The translations under genes were made by a program, and so were the position numbers. Under the pieces are notes generated by a model. The model was not told the origin of the DNA, made no database searches, and worked only from the letters and a program-made list of their open reading frames with translations. DNA of 64,000 nt from Mucilaginibacter_A sp964236465 (GTDB lineage: Bacteria > Bacteroidota > Bacteroidia > Sphingobacteriales > Sphingobacteriaceae). Location: assembly GCA_964236465.1 (NCBI GenBank), contig CAXSBZ010000003.1, positions 96,794 through 160,793 of the forward strand. Reading direction: 5' to 3'. How positions within the stretch are numbered: position 1 is the first letter of the stretch; every line of letters begins with the position of its first letter. Shown in pieces: positions 17,306-25,975 of the stretch.

Positions 17306-18277
17306 TTGGCCCGCATTGCCCGTAAAACGTTAAGCTATTTATTAAAAATCGGTATCGTCGTCCTCACCCTTTGGTTTGTTTACCGGCACATCAACCACAA
17401 CAAAAACCTGGCGCAATTTGTAAACCGTATCCATAAAATCGGCCAGGCGGAAGTTTATACAGCCATAAGTTTCGTTACGTTTTTAATGCTGATCAACTGG
17501 CTTTTAGAAGCCGTAAAATGGAAATACCTAACGCAACTACTCGAAAAAATGAGTTTGTGGAAAGCTATCGAAAGCGTTTTCTGCGGATTGACGATGGCCG
17601 TCATCACCCCAAACCGCATTGGTGAATACGGTGGGCGCATTTTATATTTACCACCAAGAAAACGCATCCACGGTATTTTTGCAATGGCCGTTGGTTCGTT
17701 CGGGCAAAATACGGTTACCAACGTGGTTGGCACGCTGTCGTTGCTGTATTTTATTTACACTTATCAGCATTTAGATCGCTGGCTTTCCCTGGGGATCACG
17801 TTGCTTGGTGCTGTTTTTATCACTGCTTTTTTGTTGTTCTACTTCCGTATCCGCTGGCTGGTTTTTTTGCTGGATAAAATTAAATTCCTTCAAAAATACC
17901 ATCGTTTTTTTGGGATTATGGCTAAGTACAGTTTCCCGCAATTGGTTTATATTATGCTGCTGAGCCTGGCCCGTTTCATCGTTTTTTCTTCCCAATATTA
18001 TATCCTGATCCATATCTTACTACCTGATTTAAAGCTTGTTCCGGTGATACTGATGGTGTTTAACCTGTTTTTTATCCAGTCGGCCATTCCCTCGCTGGAT
18101 CTGCTGGATGTTGGCGTGCGTAATTTTATCGCCACTTATCTGTTCAGTTTTATCACCACGCAATCGGTGGCTATTATGGCCTGCGTTTCGTGTATCTGGC
18201 TGATCAATTTGATAATTCCGGCTATTTTAGGGGCTTTTTTCGTACTTAAACTCAACTTCTTTGGCAACAATACTTAG
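17306..18277 (+). CDS. UPF0104 / lysylphosphatidylglycerol synthase TM-like membrane protein
   Basis: About 323 residues with seven or eight hydrophobic segments in the arrangement of the AglD/UPF0104 flippase-like family; the G-G-R-I-L-Y and N-R-I-G-E-Y-G segment near the first third is typical. The open frame extends back to 17114 but that part is antisense to ruvC and its sequence is not protein-like; TTG at 17306 (L-A-R-I-A-R-K-T-L) is my best start, and no ATG is available. It overlaps the next glycosyltransferase gene by 17 bp, suggesting a joint role in making or moving a lipid-linked sugar. An ACAG motif copy at 17808 encodes G-A-V-F-I. Confidence 0.75.
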   Translation: MARIARKTLSYLLKIGIVVLTLWFVYRHINHNKNLAQFVNRIHKIGQAEVYTAISFVTFLMLINWLLEAVKWKYLTQLLEKMSLWKAIESVFCGLTMAVITPNRIGEYGGRILYLPPRKRIHGIFAMAVGSFGQNTVTNVVGTLSLLYFIYTYQHLDRWLSLGITLLGAVFITAFLLFYFRIRWLVFLLDKIKFLQKYHRFFGIMAKYSFPQLVYIMLLSLARFIVFSSQYYILIHILLPDLKLVPVILMVFNLFFIQSAIPSLDLLDVGVRNFIATYLFSFITTQSVAIMACVSCIWLINLIIPAILGAFFVLKLNFFGNNT

Positions 18278-19394
18278 CTCGGCAGCAATCCTGTTCACCG
18301 TTTTATACGTCCTCCTTTTTGTGTTTTTGATCAAAGGATGGCTCAGCATCAAACCAAGTTTTGGGCTGATAAAAACAGTATGTCAAACCAAAGTAACCGT
18401 GCTGGTTGCGGCTCGAAATGAAGAAGCCGGCATTCGCCAAACCATCAAAGATATTTTGGCGCAGCAATATCCGAAACACTTGATGGAAGTGATTATTGTT
18501 GATGACCATTCGACCGACCGCACGGCTGAAATTATTTTGGGTTATGCTGATCGCGGTGTAAAATTGCTGCAACTTAAAGAAGATCAGCAATTAAACTCTT
18601 ACAAAAAGAAAGCCATCAGCGAAGCCATCAAACTTTCTACAGGCGATTTGATGGTGGCTACCGATGCCGACTGCCGCATGGGCGTGCACTGGCTGCAAGC
18701 CATCGTGGGCCGTTTTGAAACCAGCGATGTACTGATGTTGTCCTCGCCGGTTGCTTTTTTTGAAGAGAAAAATTTATTTGAGCAGATGCAAACGCTGGAA
18801 TTTTCGGCTTTTATCGGTTTGGGTGCGGCCACCATTGGCAACAAAAAAGCGTCTACCTGCAACGGCGCAAATTTGGCCTATAAAAAAAGCATTTTCAATG
18901 AAGTAGGCGGCTTTAAAGGGATTGATGATCTGGCTTCGGGCGATGACGAACTACTTCTGCAAAAAATTGCGGCCAAATATCCTGACAGGATCGGTTTTTT
19001 GAAAAACCGGGAAGCTATCGTTTACACTTATGCCAAGCCAACTTGGGAAGAATTTAAGCAGCAACGCCGCCGCTGGGCATCCAAATCCATCAAATATAAA
19101 GACAAAGCGATTGTAGCTTTGGCCGTTGGTTTCTGGCTTTTCAATGCCGTGATTTTGATTAATCTTGTGGCCGGGATTTTCAATCCGTTTTATCTCGAAG
19201 TAGCTGCTTTACAATTAATTGCGAAGATTTTTGCGGAAGGTATTTTCCTGTTATTGATCAATGCTTTTTTTAAGCGGCAAAAACTGTTGTTGCTTCTGCC
19301 GATCGGTTCGCTGCTGCATGTTTTTTATGTGGTTTACATCGGTATCATCGGCAACAAAAGTACGTATGAATGGAAAGGCCGAAAAGTGCATTGA
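18261..19394 (+). CDS. Membrane-associated family 2 glycosyltransferase
   Basis: 377 residues, TTG start inside the end of the preceding gene. One N-terminal and two or three C-terminal membrane segments enclose a GT-A domain: V-A-A-R-N-E-E near 48, D-D-H-S-T-D-R near 78, the D-A-D-C metal motif near 135 and Q-Q-R-R-R-W near 272. Processive GT2 enzymes with this Q-x-x-R-W motif build polysaccharides or modify lipids. Substrate unknown. An ACAG motif copy at 18368 encodes L-I-K-T-V near residue 37; a weak copy may be at 18881. Confidence 0.85.
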   Translation: MATILSSAAILFTVLYVLLFVFLIKGWLSIKPSFGLIKTVCQTKVTVLVAARNEEAGIRQTIKDILAQQYPKHLMEVIIVDDHSTDRTAEIILGYADRGVKLLQLKEDQQLNSYKKKAISEAIKLSTGDLMVATDADCRMGVHWLQAIVGRFETSDVLMLSSPVAFFEEKNLFEQMQTLEFSAFIGLGAATIGNKKASTCNGANLAYKKSIFNEVGGFKGIDDLASGDDELLLQKIAAKYPDRIGFLKNREAIVYTYAKPTWEEFKQQRRRWASKSIKYKDKAIVALAVGFWLFNAVILINLVAGIFNPFYLEVAALQLIAKIFAEGIFLLLINAFFKRQKLLLLLPIGSLLHVFYVVYIGIIGNKSTYEWKGRKVH

Positions 19395-19474
19395 CATATT
19401 TTATCAAAAAAACGAATATAGTTTGAAACAGAACACGCTATATTTAAGCCATAAATATCCTATTTGATTAAACA

Positions 19475-20653
19475 TTGACAAACCCTGTTCCATCGGCTTC
19501 CAACCGGAAAATTTTCTTGCATAATAAGCTTGCTGTAGCAGGTTTGTTGTTGATTTTGCTCGCCTCGCTGCTGGCTGTTTTAGGTTATTTAATTACGCCT
19601 GATGGCACGCCGCAGGCCAACGATATGCTGGTTCAGCTTAGCCTGAAAAAACCCGGAACGTCTTTTACCCTGCTTCGGATCAAAAAAGAAGGCCATCCGG
19701 ATGCGGTAGGTTTTTTGCAAAAAATGCTTTTCGGGCAGCCGTCAGTTTGGCGCAATATCCCGATTACTTCCTATCGTTTTGCTGGAGATGAAATTTATGT
19801 CCGTGAATATATCGGCGATGAAGATGTATCCGCAGAAACTGCTTTCAACATCCAAAAAATAGCCGATAAAAGAAGCATTGCCTCCGCAGAAACCAAAAAT
19901 ACCCCGATAAAAGAAGCATCAGTTTTAGCGATTCAAAAAGAAATAACAGCTCATCAGATCATTAAAAAAACTTTTTGGCTGGGCACAGATATTTATGGCC
20001 GCGATATGCTAAGCCGGCTGATTATCGGTGCCCGGATTTCATTGGCCGTTGGTTTTGTATCGGTCATTATTAGCCTGATTGTTGGCGTATCGGTTGGTGC
20101 TGCTGCGGGATATTTCGGTGGCAAAACCGACGATTTGTTGAGCTGGCTGATGAATGTTTTGTGGGCTTTGCCAGCCTTGCTGCTGGTGATTGCCATTTCT
20201 TTTGCACTGGGTAAAGGTTTGTGGCAAATATTTGTAGCGGTCGGGCTGTCAATGTGGGTTGAAGTTGGCCGTTTGGTGCGCGGCCAGGTAATCGCCCTAA
20301 AACAGGTAGAATTTGTAGAAGCCGCGCGTGCATTGGGTTTTGGTAATTACCGCATTATTGTTCATCATATTTTGCCTAATATTACCGGCCCGATTTTGGT
20401 GCTGGCGGCCTCCAATTTTGCTTCGGCCATTTTGCTGGAGGCGGGTTTAAGTTTTTTGGGTTACGGTGCGCAGCCGCCCACGCCAACCTGGGGTGCCATG
20501 ATTAAAGAACATTATGGCTACATTGTGATGGATGCCGCTTATCTGGCTATTTTGCCCGGTTTGGCTATCATGCTGATGGTTTATGCTTTTAATGTGGTAA
20601 CTATTGGGCTGAGGGATGCGTTTGATGTTAGATCGCAAAGTACACGTGGTTAA
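19475..20653 (+). CDS. ABC transporter permease, DppC/OppC type
   Basis: 392 residues, TTG start. One N-terminal membrane segment (about 20-42), a long extracytoplasmic insert (about 45-165), then the binding-protein-dependent permease domain with the EAA loop E-A-A-R-A-L-G-F near residue 282. Probably an oligopeptide-type importer subunit; no partner permease, ATPase or binding protein is nearby. Two perfect motif copies lie 41 bp apart inside the insert, 19865 (frame A-D-K-R-S-I) and 19906 (frame P-I-K-E-A-S), so the same DNA is read in two frames within one gene. Confidence 0.88.
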   Translation: MTNPVPSASNRKIFLHNKLAVAGLLLILLASLLAVLGYLITPDGTPQANDMLVQLSLKKPGTSFTLLRIKKEGHPDAVGFLQKMLFGQPSVWRNIPITSYRFAGDEIYVREYIGDEDVSAETAFNIQKIADKRSIASAETKNTPIKEASVLAIQKEITAHQIIKKTFWLGTDIYGRDMLSRLIIGARISLAVGFVSVIISLIVGVSVGAAAGYFGGKTDDLLSWLMNVLWALPALLLVIAISFALGKGLWQIFVAVGLSMWVEVGRLVRGQVIALKQVEFVEAARALGFGNYRIIVHHILPNITGPILVLAASNFASAILLEAGLSFLGYGAQPPTPTWGAMIKEHYGYIVMDAAYLAILPGLAIMLMVYAFNVVTIGLRDAFDVRSQSTRG

Positions 20654-20686
20654 TTTGAGGAAATGATAAGAGAAGAATTATAATTC

Positions 20687-21919
20687 ATGCAGAACTATAG
20701 CTATTCTGACGAAGAAGAACTGATCCGGCTGCTGCTAAAAAGGCAGGCAGAACTGAATGCCCTGCTGGAGATTACGCAGGCAATCAATAAAAATGCCACT
20801 ACTTTAGTGCTGATTGATATGCTGGAAGTGATCATGAAAGATTACCTCAATGTGGGCAAATTTCGATTTATAACTGAGGTAGATAACAAATTGAGCTGTA
20901 TTTCTTATTACGGCGGAGAATTTGAACAGCATCGCGTATTGGTTCAGGCTTGCAAAGGTTTGGGTAGATTTAAAGGCCCGGTTTCAGTAAACCTGCATCA
21001 AAACAGCGTCCTGAAAAACTACGACTATTTTATCCCGGTTTTCCAAAAAAATAAAATGTTGGCTTTTGCCCTGATCGGTGATTTTAAAACCACACCGCAG
21101 ATGATGGGCAATGACCTAAACTTCATTCAAACCGTAACCAACGTAATTGTGGTGGCATTGGAAAACAAAAAGCTGTTTAAAAAACGCATCGAAGCCGAGC
21201 GTTTTCAGCGCGAAATGGAGCTGGCCGGAGATGTGCAGCAAATGCTCATCCCGCTTACCATCTACAAAGAACCCGGCATTGACGTGGCCGCCCGCTACCT
21301 GCCGCATCAAAATATCGGCGGCGATTATTACGATTTCATCCGCCTGAACAAACACGAATTTTTGTGGTGCATTGCAGATGTTTCGGGCAAAGGTGTTTCC
21401 GCGGCTTTGCTAATGGCCAATTTGCAAGCCAGCTTGCGCGCCTGGTCATCGGTAGAAGATAACCTAACGACGATTATTGAAAAGCTGAACGATGTGATCA
21501 TCAAAACTACCAAAGGTGAAAAATTCATCACCATGTTTTTGGGTAAATTTAATGAGCAAACCCGGATGCTTACTTATATCAATGCCGGCCACAATCCATC
21601 CATCGTTTATGATAATGGCGTGATAACCGAGCTGAAACATGGCACCACTATTATTGGTGTATTGGATAAACTCCCATTTGTCAATACCGGCGAAATGTAC
21701 CTGCACAAACCGTTCATGATTTTTAATTATACCGATGGCCTAATCGAATACGACCAGGAAAGCCCGAACTGGAACGAAGAAAAACTGAGCGAATATGTAA
21801 AAACCTACGGCAAACTTAAGCCGGACCAGTTTAACAGTAAAATCCTCGAACACGTAAACCGCTTAGTAAAAGGCAAACCAATTGATGATGTAACCATCCT
21901 GACCATCAGTTGCCAATAA
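20687..21919 (+). CDS. SpoIIE/RsbU-type PP2C serine phosphatase
   Basis: 410 residues. N-terminal coiled region and a GAF-like sensor part (about 20-175), then the PP2C_SIG domain (about 190-410) with G-G-D-Y-Y-D-F and A-D-V-S-G-K-G-V-S-A-A-L-L, which hold the metal-binding Asp residues. Such proteins dephosphorylate anti-sigma-factor antagonists in partner-switching. No anti-sigma or antagonist gene is adjacent. Not related to its neighbours by overlap. Confidence 0.85.
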   Translation: MQNYSYSDEEELIRLLLKRQAELNALLEITQAINKNATTLVLIDMLEVIMKDYLNVGKFRFITEVDNKLSCISYYGGEFEQHRVLVQACKGLGRFKGPVSVNLHQNSVLKNYDYFIPVFQKNKMLAFALIGDFKTTPQMMGNDLNFIQTVTNVIVVALENKKLFKKRIEAERFQREMELAGDVQQMLIPLTIYKEPGIDVAARYLPHQNIGGDYYDFIRLNKHEFLWCIADVSGKGVSAALLMANLQASLRAWSSVEDNLTTIIEKLNDVIIKTTKGEKFITMFLGKFNEQTRMLTYINAGHNPSIVYDNGVITELKHGTTIIGVLDKLPFVNTGEMYLHKPFMIFNYTDGLIEYDQESPNWNEEKLSEYVKTYGKLKPDQFNSKILEHVNRLVKGKPIDDVTILTISCQ

Positions 21920-21935
21920 ACCCTGATTTTTTGTT

Positions 21936-21984
21936 GATAAAAACAGCATCCAGGTTTTTACCTTTGCAGCCCATGCTGTTTTTA
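21936..21984. repeat. Inverted motif pair (ACAG subtype) before rnhB
   Basis: Forward core 21936-21949 and reverse core 21973-21986 with a 23-base loop; both members are the ACAG subtype. Located 17 bp after the phosphatase stop, it suits a terminator for that gene. Confidence 0.8.
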
Positions 21985-22003
21985 GGGTAGTAAATTTAGG
22001 TTG

Positions 22004-22636
22004 ATGAATAATAAAGAAATACTGCTGTCCCGCTACCAATACCCTTTGCTGGAAGCCGGCTGCGATGAAGCCGGCCGCGGTTGCCTGGCCGGCCCGGTTT
22101 TTGCCGCAGCTGTAATCCTGCCAGCCGATTTCAATCACCCTGAACTAAATGATTCCAAACAATTAAATGAAAAAACACGCAACCAGCTGCGCATAGAAAT
22201 CGAACAATCTGCGCTGGCTTTTGCTGTGGCTTCGGTGGATAATCAGGAAATTGACCGGATCAATATTTTGCAGGCATCTATATTGGCGATGCACCGCGCG
22301 GTGGATATGCTTCTTTTACAACCCGAATTTTTGATTATTGACGGCAATTATTTCAAACCGTACACGTCGCTGGATCATGCCTGCATTGTTCGGGGCGATT
22401 GCAAATATTTCAGCATTGCCGCCGCTTCCGTGCTGGCCAAAACCTATCGCGATGATTATATGAAACAGCTTGCCGAAGAATATCCGGATTACCATTGGCA
22501 CAAAAACAAAGGTTATCCAACCATCAGGCATCGTTCAGTTATTATTGAAAAAGGATTAACGCCCTATCACCGCCGCACTTTCCGCACGCGCGATCCGCTT
22601 TTGGATACAATTAAAACGCTTAGCCCTAAAATTTAA
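22004..22636 (+). CDS. rnhB: Ribonuclease HII
   Basis: 210 residues from ATG 22004 (a TTG just before it is less likely). G-C-D-E-A-G-R-G-C-L-A-G-P near residue 20 holds the DEG catalytic signature, with a further Asp in I-I-D-G-N-Y. It removes ribonucleotides and RNA primers from DNA. A motif copy at 22307 (reverse) encodes D-M-L-L-L-Q. Followed closely by gcvT, with another motif copy in the 29-bp gap. Confidence 0.95.
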   Translation: MNNKEILLSRYQYPLLEAGCDEAGRGCLAGPVFAAAVILPADFNHPELNDSKQLNEKTRNQLRIEIEQSALAFAVASVDNQEIDRINILQASILAMHRAVDMLLLQPEFLIIDGNYFKPYTSLDHACIVRGDCKYFSIAAASVLAKTYRDDYMKQLAEEYPDYHWHKNKGYPTIRHRSVIIEKGLTPYHRRTFRTRDPLLDTIKTLSPKI

Positions 22637-22665
22637 CATACTTCTTTTATCAACCTAAAATCAAC

Positions 22666-23745
22666 ATGAAAAATACCGCCCTCACCGATACGCATATTAA
22701 AACCGGTGCCAAAATGGTTCCTTTTGCCGGGTACAATATGCCGGTTACCTATGCCGGAATCAATGCCGAACACGAAACCGTGCGCAAATCGGTAGGTGTT
22801 TTTGATGTAAGTCACATGGGCGAATTTATTTTGAAAGGTGATAAAGCTTTGGATCTCATACAAAAAGTATCTTCAAACGATGCCTCAAAACTGTACAACG
22901 GCAAAGTGCAATATTCCTGCCTGCCCAATGAAACGGGCGGAATTGTGGATGATTTGCTGGTTTACCGCATGGACGAAAAAACCTATATGCTGGTAGTCAA
23001 TGCGTCAAATATTGAAAAAGATTGGGACTGGATTTCTAAATACAATGATTTTGGGGTGGAGATGAAAAACATTTCCGACCGCACTTCGCTGCTGGCCGTG
23101 CAAGGGCCGAAAGCTGCCGAAGCCCTGCAAATCTTGACCAATGTTGATCTGGCTGCGATGGAATATTATACCTTTAAAAGAAGCATTTTTGCCGGTGTAA
23201 ACAATGTAATTATTTCTGCCACAGGTTATACCGGTGCCGGAGGTTTTGAAATTTATTTTGATCATGAATATGCTGATACCATTTGGAACGCCATTTTTAA
23301 AGCCGGAGAGCCGTTCGGCATCAAGCCGATTGGTTTGGCTGCGCGGGATACGTTGCGCCTGGAAATGGGTTTTTGTTTGTACGGAAACGATATCGACGAT
23401 ACTACTTCTCCGCTGGAAGCCGGTTTGGGCTGGGTAACCAAGTTCAGCAAAGATTTTGTCAATTCCGAAGCTTTGAAACAGCAGAAAGAGCAAGGCATCA
23501 GCAAAAAACTGGTTGGTTTTGAAATGATCGATCGCGGCATCCCCCGCCACGATTACGAAATTACAGATGCCGAAGGAAATGCAATTGGCAAAGTAACTTC
23601 CGGCACACAATCGCCATCGCTGCAAAAAGCCGTTGGTTTGGGTTATGTTGAAAGTGCTTTTGCCAAAGATGGGACGGAAATTTACATCAAAATCCGCGAC
23701 CAAAAAATCAAGGCCAAAATAGTAAAGCCACCTTTTTACAAATAA
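22666..23745 (+). CDS. gcvT: Glycine cleavage system T protein (aminomethyltransferase)
   Basis: 359 residues, M-K-N-T-A-L-T-D-T-H. Family marks S-H-M-G-E-F near 48 and the C-terminal folate-binding barrel with G-F-E-M-I-D-R-G-I-P-R are present. It moves the aminomethyl carbon of glycine to tetrahydrofolate. gcvH and gcvP are not here. The start codon follows a motif copy at 22638-22651; a copy at 23173 encodes F-K-R-S-I, and one at 23750 follows the stop by five bases. Confidence 0.96.
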   Translation: MKNTALTDTHIKTGAKMVPFAGYNMPVTYAGINAEHETVRKSVGVFDVSHMGEFILKGDKALDLIQKVSSNDASKLYNGKVQYSCLPNETGGIVDDLLVYRMDEKTYMLVVNASNIEKDWDWISKYNDFGVEMKNISDRTSLLAVQGPKAAEALQILTNVDLAAMEYYTFKRSIFAGVNNVIISATGYTGAGGFEIYFDHEYADTIWNAIFKAGEPFGIKPIGLAARDTLRLEMGFCLYGNDIDDTTSPLEAGLGWVTKFSKDFVNSEALKQQKEQGISKKLVGFEMIDRGIPRHDYEITDAEGNAIGKVTSGTQSPSLQKAVGLGYVESAFAKDGTEIYIKIRDQKIKAKIVKPPFYK

Positions 23746-23793
23746 GTTAATGCTTCTTTTATCACCTAAAAATTAGTGTCTGAATAAATTCTA

Positions 23794-24516
23794 ATGACCG
23801 AAAAACTAAAGATCGAAACCTGCCTCACGCCTGCATTGCTACCGCTTTATCCGCTTGAAAATAGTATAGCGGTGATCATTGATATTTTTCGGGCAACGTC
23901 TTCTATTTGTTACGGCATTGAAAACGGTGCCGAAGCAATAATCCCGGTTGCCCAAGTAGAAGAATGTGCAGCTTATCGCAAAAAGGGGCTGGATTATTTG
24001 CTTGCCGCTGAGCGCAATGGCGAAGTCGTTTCCGGTTTTGATTTCGGCAATTCGCCTTTCTCTTACACCAAAGAAAAAGTTGCCGGGAAAACCATTGTGC
24101 TTACCACAACCAACGGCACACACGCTTTACATCTTTCTATCAAAGCTAAAAAAATTGTAATCGGCTCATTTCTAAACTTTTCGGCTTTGTGCAATTGGCT
24201 AAAATTGCAGCAGGAAAATGTTTTATTGGTTTGTGCCGGTTGGAAAAACAACTTCAATTTGGAAGACACTTTATTTGCCGGTGCCGTTGTAGATCAGTTG
24301 AAAACAAGCAATTACATATTAGACGACCCAAGCATCGCTGCAAACGATTTATTTGAATTGGGCAAAAACGACCTCAATTTATACCTGCAAAAAACAGCAC
24401 ACAGCGAACGTTTGAAAAAATTAGGTATTGAAGAAGATATTAAATTTTGTTTGCAAGTTGACTTAACTACGGCAATTCCGGTTTTGGAAGGAGAGAAGCT
24501 GGTGAAGTTGACTTAG
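23794..24516 (+). CDS. comB: 2-phosphosulfolactate phosphatase family protein (ComB-like)
   Basis: 240 residues with the ComB pattern I-D-I-F-R-A-T-S-S, A-E-R-N-G-E, G-N-S-P and T-T-T-N-G-T. The named reaction, hydrolysis of 2-phosphosulfolactate, belongs to coenzyme M synthesis or sulfolactate metabolism; in Bacteroidota the true role is uncertain. Despite its symbol this ComB has nothing to do with DNA competence. Confidence 0.85.
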   Translation: MTEKLKIETCLTPALLPLYPLENSIAVIIDIFRATSSICYGIENGAEAIIPVAQVEECAAYRKKGLDYLLAAERNGEVVSGFDFGNSPFSYTKEKVAGKTIVLTTTNGTHALHLSIKAKKIVIGSFLNFSALCNWLKLQQENVLLVCAGWKNNFNLEDTLFAGAVVDQLKTSNYILDDPSIAANDLFELGKNDLNLYLQKTAHSERLKKLGIEEDIKFCLQVDLTTAIPVLEGEKLVKLT

Positions 24517-24743
24517 GTAAGAATTATTGATACAATAGCAATTAGAATAAGCGAAAATTCAACCACTAACAATTGAATAAACTTTTTTCTTAAAATTTTT
24601 CTTAAAATAACATCTAAGATTATTGCAACTAAGAATAAAGTTATAAATATAAATGCTACAAAAGTATTCCAGGCATCTTGAGAATTTGGAGGGATTGGTA
24701 TAATAAAAAAGTAAATGCTTGCAATCAAACTTAGTAAAGCCAC
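24513..24743 (-). CDS. Small hydrophobic membrane protein, unknown
   Basis: 76 residues with two or three hydrophobic segments (about 1-17, 25-46, 53-75) separated by a basic loop R-K-I-L-R-K-K. GTG is the only standard start near the front, although protein-like sequence seems to continue upstream to an ATA codon just after a stop, so the true start may be nonstandard or the gene degraded. Stop overlaps the comB stop by 4 bp. AT-rich. I do not recognise it. Confidence 0.4.
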   Translation of the reverse strand: MALLSLIASIYFFIIPIPPNSQDAWNTFVAFIFITLFLVAIILDVILRKILRKKFIQLLVVEFSLILIAIVSIILT

Positions 24744-24793
24744 AACTGCAAAAGGTGTAATTTTGTATTTTATTTAGAGTAAAACTTTTGAAG

Positions 24794-25090
24794 ATGACAA
24801 ATTTTTTAAAGTACAAAAATTATTCGGCCACCATCGAATTTAGTGCAGAAGATAAAGTTTTTCACGGAAATGTTTTGGGAATTGATGATGTGATAACTTT
24901 TGAAGGCAGATCTGATAAAGAAGTAAAAAGTGCTTTTCACAAAGCAGTAAACGGCTATTTGGCTACCTGTTTAGCTTTAAACAAGGAACCTGAAAAACCA
25001 AGTGAAGAAACTGTTTACTTATTAAAAAGCCCGGCTAATGCAAAACGATTGTTAGAGAGTTTGGAACAATACAAGAAATATTCGAAATAA
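24794..25090 (+). CDS. Orphan HicB-like antitoxin with a YefM/Phd-like tail
   Basis: 98 residues from ATG 24794. The first two thirds (F-L-K-Y-K-N-Y-S-A-T-I-E-F-S-A-E-D, V-L-G-I-D-D, N-K-E-P-E-K-P) look like the HicB RNase-H-like fold. The final 25 residues (E-T-V-Y-L-L-K-S-P-A-N-A-K-R-L-L-E-S-L) look instead like the toxin-binding tail of YefM/Phd antitoxins. Neither hicA nor a yoeB/relE-type toxin is next to it on either side. It may be an antitoxin remnant or a partner of a distant toxin. Confidence 0.65.
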   Translation: MTNFLKYKNYSATIEFSAEDKVFHGNVLGIDDVITFEGRSDKEVKSAFHKAVNGYLATCLALNKEPEKPSEETVYLLKSPANAKRLLESLEQYKKYSK

Positions 25091-25096
25091 TAAATA

Positions 25097-25423
25097 TCAT
25101 TTCAACTTTTCATTATTCCGGTGCCGGTCTGCATCCCGGATACTCTTTTTAGCCATGTTTTTTTCTAATGCTTCAGTCAAATCAATACCGGTTTGATTAG
25201 CCAGGCAAATCAATACAAATAAAACATCGGCCATTTCATCAGCTAAAACCACTTCTTCATCTGATTTTTTAAAAGATTGTTCGCCGTATTTTCGCGCCAT
25301 AATGCGGGCAATTTCGCCCACTTCTTCCATTAAAATAGCGGTGTTAGTGAGTTCGTTAAAATAGCGTACGCCGGTTGTCTTGATCCATTCGTCCACCAAT
25401 TGCTGTGCTTCTTTTATCGTCAT
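25097..25423 (-). CDS. MazG-like nucleotide pyrophosphohydrolase
   Basis: 108 residues from the ATG at 25423 (M-T-I-K-E-A-Q-Q-L-V-D-E-W). Metal-binding E-E-V-G-E at about 33-37 and D-E-M-A-D at about 65-69 are the MazG pattern. It probably hydrolyses noncanonical NTPs. The ATG lies 5 bp after the dtd stop, so the two form an operon. A motif copy (core 25405-25418) covers codons 2-7 and its AT-rich half covers the ATG and the intergenic bases. Confidence 0.85.
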   Translation of the reverse strand: MTIKEAQQLVDEWIKTTGVRYFNELTNTAILMEEVGEIARIMARKYGEQSFKKSDEEVVLADEMADVLFVLICLANQTGIDLTEALEKNMAKKSIRDADRHRNNEKLK

Positions 25424-25427
25424 AAAA

Positions 25428-25886
25428 TCAGTGTCGGTCTTTATCTTTCGTGTCCATGATGATCGTAACCGGGCCATCATTCATCAAACTTACCTTCATA
25501 TCGGCACCAAAATGTCCGGTTGAAATGCTTTTTCCCAGCATTTTTTCCAGTGTTTTAATCATCATTTCATAAAGCGGAATTGCTTTTTCTGGTTTTGCTG
25601 CGCGGATGAATGATGGTCGGTTTCCCTTTTTCGTTTGTGCAAAAAGCGTGAATTGGGAAATGAGTAAAATGCTGCCGTTTACTTCCGTCAAAGCTTTGTT
25701 CATCAAACCGTTTTCATCACCAAAAATTCGCATCCCGGTTATTTTTTGCGCCAGCCAGCTTACATCTTCTTCCGTATCCGCCTCTTCAATCCCCAGCAAA
25801 ACCACAAAACCAGTTTCAATTTCGCCGGTTGTCGTGCCGTTTGTTTTTACCGATGCTTGGCTGACGCGTTGGATCACTGCTCGCAT
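25428..25886 (-). CDS. dtd: D-aminoacyl-tRNA deacylase
   Basis: 152 residues, M-R-A-V-I-Q-R-V-S-Q-A-S-V, with the active-site S-Q-F-T-L and the G-P-V-T-I (cis Gly-Pro) segment near the C-terminus. It hydrolyses D-aminoacyl-tRNA. Upstream neighbour is rsgA on the same strand with a 90-bp gap. Confidence 0.95.
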   Translation of the reverse strand: MRAVIQRVSQASVKTNGTTTGEIETGFVVLLGIEEADTEEDVSWLAQKITGMRIFGDENGLMNKALTEVNGSILLISQFTLFAQTKKGNRPSFIRAAKPEKAIPLYEMMIKTLEKMLGKSISTGHFGADMKVSLMNDGPVTIIMDTKDKDRH

Positions 25887-25975
25887 TTAAGTTGTCCGTT
25901 ATAAATTTTTGGCAGATAAAAGTTTGCTGTCAATTTTCAGAGCTTGATACTAGATGTTTGATACTTATTACTTTC

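Noticed and set aside
23794..24516. comB as evidence for natural competence
   Set aside because: This is the phosphosulfolactate phosphatase family; the shared symbol is coincidental.
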